Assembly (NCBI GenBank): GCA_947561585.1
Contig: CANNZV010001433.1
Coordinates: 186,001 to 250,000, forward strand
Direction of reading: 5' to 3'
Length of the DNA: 64,000 bases
From: Caprella mutica
Lineage: Eukaryota > Arthropoda > Malacostraca > Amphipoda > Caprellidae
Made by a program: the position numbers and the translations under genes. Shown one piece after another: positions 56,893-64,000 of the stretch (positions are counted from its first letter, which is position 1; each line of letters begins with the position of its first letter). A model generated the notes under the pieces. The model was given only the letters and a program-made list of their open reading frames with translations, had not been told where the DNA came from and searched no databases.

Positions 56893-57040
56893 TCTCTAAG
56901 TTTGCCAGGCATGTTGAAGTACTTTGCTGTAGTTTATTTCGAACCAAAGTTTCTAATTTAACTGAGTTTATCTCCAACTTTTTGTAAAGTTTTTGACAGA
57001 CTTTGTACGTAAATAAATTAAACTTTCTTCGTTAGGATTT

Positions 57041-57371
57041 GAATGTGAAATGATACGACAGCATGAATGTGAAATGATACAACAGCATGAATGTGAAATG
57101 ATACGACAGCATGAATGTGAAATGATACAACAGCATGAATGTGTAATGATACGACAGCATGAATGTGAAATGATACGACAGCATGAATGTGAAATGATAC
57201 AACAGCATGAATGTGAAATGATACAACAGCATGAATGTGAAATGATACAATAGCTTGAATGTGAAATGATACGACAGCATGAATGTGAAATGATACAATA
57301 GCTTGAATGTGAAATGATACAACAGCATGAATGTGAAATGATACAATAGCATGAATGTGAAATAATACGCC
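57041..57371. repeat. 24-bp minisatellite (right arm), about 14 copies
   Basis: Unit GAATGTGAAATGATACGACA plus GCAT. Variants ACAACAG and ACAATAGCTT occur. It is the mirror of 491-607. Confidence 0.95.
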
Positions 57372-57643
57372 ATCTATCGTATTGTAAATTAAAATTATGT
57401 CATCTGATACGTGCTCTATTTTCCCTGGAAATTAAGTATTATTCAGCTAAATATTCATAGTCCTTAACTAATTAATGTTCATCCATCTTTTTATGCTAAA
57501 CAATTCTATTCGATTGACTAAAGCGCTAAGCTACAAACCAAAAATAGACTCCGCAGATATTCGATTCATCTTCTTTAGTTGATAAAAAGCGGAAAAGTTT
57601 TCTAATTTAGTGAAGTATTGCCTGACTTGGAAAATAAATAACA

Positions 57644-58433
57644 CTTAGCAGCTACTGGCTGATTGGAGCTACAAACTGTCAGTACTGGCACGATATGTCA
57701 CTTAGCAACTACTGGCTGATTGGAGCTACAAACTGTCAGTACTGGCACGATATGTCAGTTAGCAGCTACTGGCTGATTGGAGCTACAAACTGTCAGTACT
57801 GACACGATATGTCAGTTAGCAGCTACTGGCTGATTGGAGCTACAAACTGTCAGTACTGGCACGATATGTCAGTTAGCAACTACTGGCTGATTGGAGCTAC
57901 AAACTGTCAGTACTGGCACGATATGTCAGTTAGCAGCTACTGGCTGATTGGAGCTACAAACTGTCAGTACTGGCACGATATGTCAGTTAGCAGCTACTGG
58001 CTGATTGGAGCTACAAACTGTCAGTACTGGCACGATCTGTCAGTTAGCAGCTACTGGCTGATTGGAGCTACAAACTGTCAGTACTGGCACGATATGTCAG
58101 TTAGCAACTACTGGCTGATTGGAGCTACAAACTGTCAGTACTGGCACGATCTGTCAGTTAGCAGCTACTGGCTGATTGGAGCTACAAACTGACAGTACTG
58201 GCACGATATGTCAGTTAGCAACTACTGGCTGATTGGAGCTACAAACTGTCAGTACTGGCACGATCTGTCAGTTAGCAACTACTGGCTGATTGGAGCTACA
58301 AACTGTCAGTACTGGCACGATATGTCAGTTAGCAGCTACTGGCTGATTAGAGCTACAAACTGTCAGTACTGGCACGATATGTCAGTTAGCAACTACTGGC
58401 TGATTGGAGTTACGAACTGTCAGTACTGGCACG
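57644..58433. repeat. 57-bp satellite array, about 14 copies
   Basis: Unit TTAGCAGCTACTGGCTGATT, GGAGCTACAAACTGTCAGTA, CTGGCACGATATGTCAG. With 57 divisible by 3, a 19-residue repeat stays open. Variants (AGCAACTA, GATCTG) alternate. One inverted unit is at base 1 of the window, so a matching array may lie upstream. Confidence 0.96.
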
Positions 58434-59552
58434 TCAGTTCGTTAGCACCATTTGTCAGTACTACAATGGCAGTAATCCATGGAAGTAACTTATATGAAGA
58501 GAATTATTTGTCTTAAATAGGCTTATTTTGTAATTATATTTAAGGTGTGTTTTGATAAGGGATTTTTAAATATTGAATTGCAAGATTTTATTTCAAATAT
58601 CTTTCATTTTCCTTCATACTAACCCTATCTATTTAATGAACTCTTATTGAACAAAATATTTTTTGCTATAGCCCCCAGGGACTCTATTTTGAACTGTCTG
58701 TATGAATGGAACCGAATAAAAGTGCTGTTGTACTGTTGTAATTTGGCAATTGAATTGTCTTATTCATTTCTTCCAAGTTTATCCTTTTTCTACCTCTACT
58801 TGCAGTTTTAGAGGATAGCGCTAGGGTTATGCTCTTCAACTACGAGGTTTTAGTTCAAAAAAAATTGAAGGTGATATATTGAGTGAGAATCAGGAATACC
58901 TTTTTATCTAAGTCATATTTTAAATTAGGGAAATGGCATTCGTTAATAGAGTTATTGAATATTTAACTCGTTAATTATTTTATATAAATTGAATCACTGT
59001 ATTTATATTAAAACTTTAATAAAATTTCCCTACAAAGACATAGTCAATCACATGCAATGGATAGCACCAGTCGATAAATGTAAGAAAAGTATCGATGACG
59101 TTTTAGTTCCGAAAAAGGCCTTTGAGTCGAATAAATGGTGTCCCAAAGAATTCAATTTCCATGTCGCTTTTTCAGTGTCAGCTTAAAAAGATTTTACCAC
59201 CAAAGAGAAACTCTAGAAGGAACATCGAATATAGTTAGAAATCTAGGGAATAAAATTAACTAAATGCTCTTAGTTATATTCTGAAGTAAAAATATTCAAC
59301 AGCTAAAACTGAATTTTAGTTTTATTAATGTTAATTATTGAATGATGGTTATTCATGAAGTATTTAGCTCCTACACACTCTAATACCCCTCTGTACCTTC
59401 CATTCAGTGTGTATTACCTAGTAGACAACACATTAATGATGTACAATCATCACTTGCTACCTCATGCTAATTACATTGTCAGCGTATCTCATTACTTACA
59501 TAATTTACTGTCACTCTGCAGCAATTACACATAAAATATACAGACATTACAC
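58434..59552. other. Unassigned sequence beyond the inverted repeat
   Basis: Bases 58,660-58,760 contain CCGAATAAAAGTGCTGTTGT, which resembles a polyadenylation region (AATAAA plus GT-rich downstream). A 65-codon frame at 58,989-59,186 (ending WCPKEFNFHVAFSVSA) looks mildly coding-like but is unrecognised. I do not call a gene. Confidence 0.35.
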
Positions 59553-59672
59553 ACCACTAATTCGATATCCAAAGTTCTATAAAGTTTCAAAATAATTTAG
59601 TTCAAGTTAGAGACTGGAGACAAAAGCTGAATAGTAATCGTGAAGCAAGTTAAAGAACGAGTACATCTTTTT
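59553..59672 (+). repeat. Dispersed repeat C, copy 2
   Basis: CCACTAATTCGATATCCAAA GTTCTA and GAGACTGGAGAC plus GAATAGTAATCG match 22,400-22,546, without the tandem duplication. Confidence 0.72.
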
Positions 59673-59801
59673 TCTAACTTCATGTAATAGCATTAACTGA
59701 TAAATGACTTTCATTATTACACAGTCTAGAAATTATTCATCTTAATGTCATGAAAAGGTTAAGCAATTAGGGTTTGTAAAATGAATGAATAGTCAGTTGT
59801 A

Positions 59802-59814
59802 CCGCTAGATGGCG
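59802..59814 (+). promoter_or_regulatory. CTCF-like motif
   Basis: CCGCTAGATGGCG fits the CTCF core pattern CC-N-S-N-AG-R-K-GGC. Such sequences are also common inside insect mobile elements, so binding is unproven. A weaker match (ATAGATGGCGT, minus strand) is at about 57,367-57,377. Confidence 0.3.
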
Positions 59815-60007
59815 TTAGCAAAAATTTGGTGATAAATATTATGAACTCAAACGTGACAAGCGCTATTACCCCCAGTGAGCTTTGTTGGAATTTTAGTTTA
59901 ATGTATTACACACTCTTATATATGTTTAATGTTAACTTCCTGTTAGATTAGCTGAGCTATATTAATTAGCTATTGTTTAAATAACAATGTATTACTTTTA
60001 TGAGAAA

Positions 60008-60127
60008 CGGACTTAAGGTTTAAAGTCCGAACACAGTTCCGGTGCTTCTTATATAGCACCGTATGTCAATTCTATTGTGAGTCTGTCTTTTACATTACTC
60101 AGTAAGAGATGTGCTTCACACATCTCT
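60008..60127. repeat. Three consecutive hairpins
   Basis: CGGACTT/AAGTCCG (60,008-60,029), GGTGCT/AGCACC (60,041-60,060) and AGAGATGTG-CTTCA-CACATCTCT (60,105-60,127) all have perfect stems of 6-9 bp in 120 bases. Confidence 0.6.
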
Positions 60128-60210
60128 CTAATATACTTCTAACTGTAAAACATATATTTCTCTTTAAAATAAACTCTATGTCTTAACGTTGTTAACCCAC
60201 TATAATTTAA

Positions 60211-60778
60211 CCTATTTATAACAAGCTTGACATGTGTTTTCTTAGCACGTGTGTTTTTTTGCTTTTTAAATTACTTTATATCTTTCATGTCACTCCTTTT
60301 AATTTATCGGCCTTTCTTGACTTTGTCCCTACATAAATTACCAAATGAATTTTGGTTATCAAAAATTAAAAAATATTTAAGTCTTGGCGTAAATCAACGA
60401 AAATCACGTAAATTAGAAAATTAATTGTAATGTGGTGACGTGATGGCAACATAGTGTATATGAAAAAATACAGCTTGATACCCACTAATCACACATCATT
60501 CTATACATTTTTATGGAGAACACATACACGCGCGAGAAAAACACACCCTCTCTTCCACCCAATCACAGCTCTGCCCTCTCAGTTGCCAATGTCTTATATA
60601 CCTACGTATTTATTTCTCCTTATATATTCAATATATTTACATGAAATTTGGTGCACATTAATTTAGTATATATTCTAACAACTTGTAAAAAATACAGTAC
60701 TGTTGGTTTATAAATAAGACTTATGATTTTTTAATACTTAGATTTTTAAATACCTTCTGAACATCAAACACATTAGGG
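60211..60778. mobile_element. PIF/Harbinger-type MITE, copy 2
   Basis: It is related to 22,628-23,139 over most of its length (AGCTTGACATGTGTTTTCTT, TTACTTTATATCTTTCATGT, CACGTAAATTAG, CCAATCACAGCTCTGC, TTGCCAATGTCTTATATAC). The right end ACATCAAACACATTAGGG is degraded, and the left end is more so. TAA precedes the left edge; the right side is TTT. Confidence 0.78.
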
Positions 60779-63224
60779 TTTAGATTTTAACTGATAGATG
60801 GCTAAATTATGTAATACGACTTTAAAAAATTACAATGTTCAATTTTTTTATTATTGATGTTCCAGAATAGGTTTCTTAACATTCTGTAAGTGTATAAAAT
60901 AGGCAAAACTGTTGTGTTCATTTAACTCATCCCTCAGCTTCTCCATTTCTAGCTCATTATTCCCCTATTAAAAGTCAAAGAGAAGAGAAGGAGTCTGATG
61001 ATCTGCCATGCAACCTAAAGGCAACTCTCTTGTTTTATGAAGTGACACAAAAATAATCCAGTGAGAGAGTCTGTCATTTCATGAGATTTTAATGTTTGGG
61101 ATTTGCGCATATTTTAAATTAATTTGAACTTGTATTTAAAGTAATTCGATCAAGATTGGTGAACATTTTTAATTTGATAGTAAATTATCATCCATACGTT
61201 TAGTTCTTTTATGTTTTGAAAACTTCTCAATGAATATATTTAAATAAATAAATCAGGTAACAATGTCATGATTTAACCAAAACCTACAGATCGTATTGTA
61301 ACAAAAAATAACTCTAATTTATCATTGCCTTTTATGAAAATTGGCTAAAATAGAAGTGTATAAGTCATGCCTGATGTTTCATTATTTCCTCCCGAATATC
61401 CTCAATCCAAATTACATTCAGCTTTGGTTAGTCTTCAGGAGAACAAAATCTGCTAATCAAAACGAAAATCTGAAATTTCGATACAGAGAAAATTCTGCCT
61501 TGAATTTCAATTGAATTTTATTGTCAGCGAAACTAAAAAGAAACAAGGAATTATGAAACAGAAATAAACAAGGAAGTGAAAGATATAATTGTAAAATATC
61601 AGTAAATGTATTTCTCTAATAATGTATATTTAAAAAAAAATTAAAGATTAGAATTATATAAAATAAACAAGAAAATAGTAACTGTATTTAATGGAGAGTA
61701 AATGTTGCAAGTGACAGATAGATCATTTAATTGATGTAATTAAAATATAATATACTTATTGTACCTTTTTTTAGTTTTCAAGCAATGTGAAAATAAATCC
61801 TTGTATTCAACTTGCTCTTATGGTATGAGATTTATTAAAAGAATTCAAACTCATTAATTTTTTACGTTTTGAGAATTATTTTGAAGCATTAAAAATTAAA
61901 TAGAGCTGACTGAATATAACATAGAACTAAATGATATCATTCTTAAAACTCTTAATCGCTTTTGACTTTGTGATTATAATATACAGTGTTATTATGGATA
62001 TTTAAAAAAGGTTCATATTTCATGATGCATTATTAGTAGCGTGGCGTGTTCTTCTGTACGTACATATTTTGCTACGATACTCTTTAAGCTTTTTTCTGAC
62101 GTACATCCTGTGTAACTAAAAACGTGCCAACGTATTACTGCAGCTGTATCTTCATAACATTTGACTGATGTATTCATTTAAAAAAAGAAAAGCGATGCAG
62201 TTGTTGTAGAAGTGTTGAATGTACAATCAAGGTAACAGTGTTTCACAGATAAATATTGTCCCATAATTGCAATTTTGTCCAAAAAACTTTGTTACCTGCA
62301 AAGCCATCATAAAAAAAAGTGAACAATGTTTTTTTTCAAATTTTCAATTATCTTAAACAGCTTGAAAGTTTGATAAATATTGATAAAAGAATTGTCATCA
62401 TATATTTTTTTCAAAATTTGATCATTTATATTTTGAAATTGATTCCCGAAAATAGTGTAGACTATAGAGCTGAATGAAGAATATGTTCTAGCACATCATA
62501 GTAGTTTATTGTACTACGTTATCCCATAAATAAATTGAAGATCAGATGGTCAGCTTTGGCTGAAATTTACTTAGTCAACTACAAAACAAGCGAGTAGATA
62601 ACTGAATGAATGTGTTTCATTGTGATGCACTTTAGTGTCTTAAATTAAATTATCCTTCGTTAAAATAATGGAAGTAATTTAGGTAAACTAATTGCAGGGA
62701 CTCTGAAATACATCGCACTGAAACAATTTCTATCTCTTGAAACTCATAAATGTACATCAAAATTATAGTTGATGCAATTAAGTGTCTTGATTTGGATGCC
62801 TAGGTAATAGGATTTTGAGTGGTACTTATTAGGCAATTTTTCACTGCCTAATTAGATAGGCAATTATTCATAATTATCAAAATGTCAGTTAATTGGCAAT
62901 GACAAATTTGACGAAAGAGTGAAAAAATAGTAAATAAACAGTCAAAATCAGTTGAATAATTTTCTTGGATCTATTTATTTATTTTTGTGCAACTGTTATG
63001 AAATATCTTTTGTACATTTTTCCGAAGTCAAATTCTTTTTGGGGAGCTGTTGAAAAGTCAGTAGAATATTTCTAGAACAATACCCACGAGACAAAAACAT
63101 TTGTTATTTGCAATCAATACTGACAGAGAATGTTTCGGTGTTGGTGAAAGATTTCAGAATGCATACCTCAGAGACAATAGTTTTTTTTCTTGACTCGAAA
63201 CTATATTAAAAACAAGTATCTAAA
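60779..63224. other. AT-rich stretch, nothing recognised
   Basis: GC-richer, purine-rich patches at 60,940-61,080 and 61,380-61,560 have no supported frame. No arrays or termini seen. Confidence 0.45.
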
Positions 63225-63345
63225 ATGTATCGCAGTACTTGGAAAGTGAATACAAAAATATGGTATGCATAATTAAATATTTAAAAATATCTGATTGACT
63301 AATCAGGAGGTAAATAAACATTCACTTTCCGAGAAATGCGCACGT
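63225..63345. mobile_element. Foldback repeat E, core only (copy 3)
   Basis: CAGTACTTGGAAAGTGAATA at the left and CATTCACTTTCCGAGAAATG at the right form an inverted pair around an AT-rich centre with TCTGATTGACTAATCAG. TTGAGTGTCCA follows. It matches the inner hairpin of the elements at 32,165 and 36,765. Confidence 0.55.
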
Positions 63346-63417
63346 CATTGAGTGTCCAGTGTTCACTGTCCAAAGCTACCGTAAGTGAGACAAATATCCT
63401 CGTAGGATTTTTTCAGA

Positions 63418-63591
63418 TGTTCTGAGGAGGTGCTTCCAATCGACAGTTTTTCGGGTGAGATTCTCCGTACATAAATCAAACGCTTCATGTTCCTCCAAAG
63501 AAACACCTTTTGTGTACCATCAAACGAGACGAATTTCCCTGAAGGAGATCGTAAAGAAAATTACCACCTCGTTATATTCTCGCCATAAATT
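63418..63591 (+). repeat. Dispersed repeat D, copy 2
   Basis: Full-length relative of 23,805-23,942, with about 37 extra internal bases (around AACACCTTTTGTGTACCATC). Confidence 0.85.
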
Positions 63592-63691
63592 TGCGGCTGG
63601 CGTGAAGAAGAACTGACGTATGATGTGAAGAAATTAGAGAGCAGAAGTGGCAAAGAAAACTGCTGATATCGAAGAACAATTTCAATCTTTA

Positions 63692-64000
63692 CCCTAATGA
63701 GCTTGACGTGTGTTTTCTAAGCTCATCCTTTTTTAAATTACTTTATATCTTTCATGTCATTCCTTCAAATTTATCGGCCTTTATTGGATTTGTTCCTACT
63801 TGAATACCAAATATATTTTTGTTTTTTAAAAGTTAAAAAATAATTACGTATCGGCGTAAATCACGTAAATTGGAAAATTAATTGTAATGTAGTGACGTGT
63901 GGCAATGTAATTTGGGACAGCTTGATACTCGCTAAACACACATCAAAACATACACGCGCGAAAAACACACCCTCTCTTCCACCCAATCACAGCTATGCTC
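63692..64000 (+). mobile_element. PIF/Harbinger-type MITE, copy 3, cut by window end
   Basis: It starts CCCTAATGAGCTTGACGTGT and follows copies 1 and 2 (TTTATATCTTTCATGTCATT, ATCACGTAAATTGGAAAATT, GTGACGTGTGGCAA, CCAATCACAGCT) until the window ends. TTA precedes the left end. Confidence 0.82.

Larger units (their letters stand above)
52240..57700. repeat. Right arm of giant inverted repeat
   Basis: Reverse complement of 1-9,663, about 4 kb shorter because it lacks the LTR-like element, the hAT MITE, the Penelope-like fragment and the 16-bp array. Well-conserved blocks are 52,310-52,590, 53,060-53,300, 53,560-53,640, 53,730-54,005, 54,720-55,745, 56,370-56,450 and 57,380-57,660. The stretch 54,010-54,720 does not align to 2,340-2,940. 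Confidence 0.88.
59798..60199 (+). mobile_element. Possible solo LTR or LTR-like segment
   Basis: It begins TGTACCGC and ends TTAACCCA, about 402 bp, with TATATAG at 60,050 and AATAAA at about 60,170, and it carries three hairpins (60,008-60,127). No matching target duplication is seen, so the boundaries and the LTR assignment are tentative. Confidence 0.3.

Noticed and set aside
1..57700. A single giant transposon with 9-kb terminal inverted repeats (Maverick-like)
   Set aside because: The spacer holds no integrase, polymerase or capsid-like coding sequence, and the arms contain satellites and independent insertions, so an inverted segmental duplication fits better.
57809..58516. 19-residue repeat protein (127 and 102 codons)
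   Set aside because: Results from the 57-bp array. One of the two stops arises from a single-base unit variant, so no selection to stay open is evident.
58989..59186. 65-codon gene
   Set aside because: Composition is mildly coding-like, but there is no family resemblance and no exon signals; left as unassigned.

Overview
This window looks like a gene-poor, repeat-saturated stretch of a eukaryotic nuclear genome. It is very AT-rich. I find no intact protein-coding gene, no rRNA or tRNA gene, no operon structure and no CRISPR array. The decayed transposon types (Tc1/mariner, Harbinger-like and hAT-like MITEs, Helitron-like ends, a Penelope-like fragment, a LINE fragment) and the very high minisatellite load suggest an arthropod, perhaps a hemipteran insect. 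That assignment is inference from repeat content. The long open reading frames (roughly 11.2-12.7 kb, 46.7-47.8 kb, 49.4-50.4 kb, 57.8-58.5 kb) are products of tandem repeats, several with unit lengths divisible by 3, and I do not call them genes.

Layout. The dominant structure is a giant inverted repeat. Bases 1 to about 9,663 (left arm) reappear as reverse complement at about 52,240-57,700 (right arm), around a 42.6-kb spacer. Collinear blocks, some about 95-97% identical, alternate with blocks that do not align. Mirrored minisatellites (57-bp, 24-bp and 36/28-bp units) sit at the outer ends with different copy numbers. The left arm carries insertions missing from the right: an hAT-like MITE with 8-bp target duplication (2,949-3,124), a 4-kb LTR-like non-autonomous element (3,533-7,489), a Penelope-like fragment (about 7,785-8,197) and a 16-bp array (8,649-9,000). 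The right arm alone carries a Helitron 3' end plus a 27-bp array (55,740-56,366). The arms therefore act as filled-site/empty-site pairs that order these insertions after the duplication.

The spacer is a patchwork of minisatellites (11, 34, 20, 31, 15, 29, 22, 22, 20 and 21 bp units) and transposon relics: a 243-bp foldback, a Tc1 transposase N-terminal remnant (15,455-15,705, minus), head-to-head Helitron 5' ends in a 61-bp palindrome (16,400-16,460), a dead mariner (17,081-18,135), a Harbinger-type MITE (22,628-23,139), a mariner-derived element (29,001-29,550), foldback elements (32,165-33,200; 36,765-37,200), a LINE ORF2 tail (33,494-33,914), a TIR element made of 15-bp arrays (34,078-35,036), another TIR element with a G-rich core (39,452-40,627) and a palindromic MITE (43,590-43,796).

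Right of the inverted repeat (58,434-64,000) are further Harbinger-type MITE copies, an LTR-like segment with three hairpins and several dispersed repeats shared with the spacer. No genes work together here. The interest is structural: the inverted duplication, its differential insertions, and the density of arrays and palindromes. Coordinates of repeat edges are read by eye and can be off by several bases.
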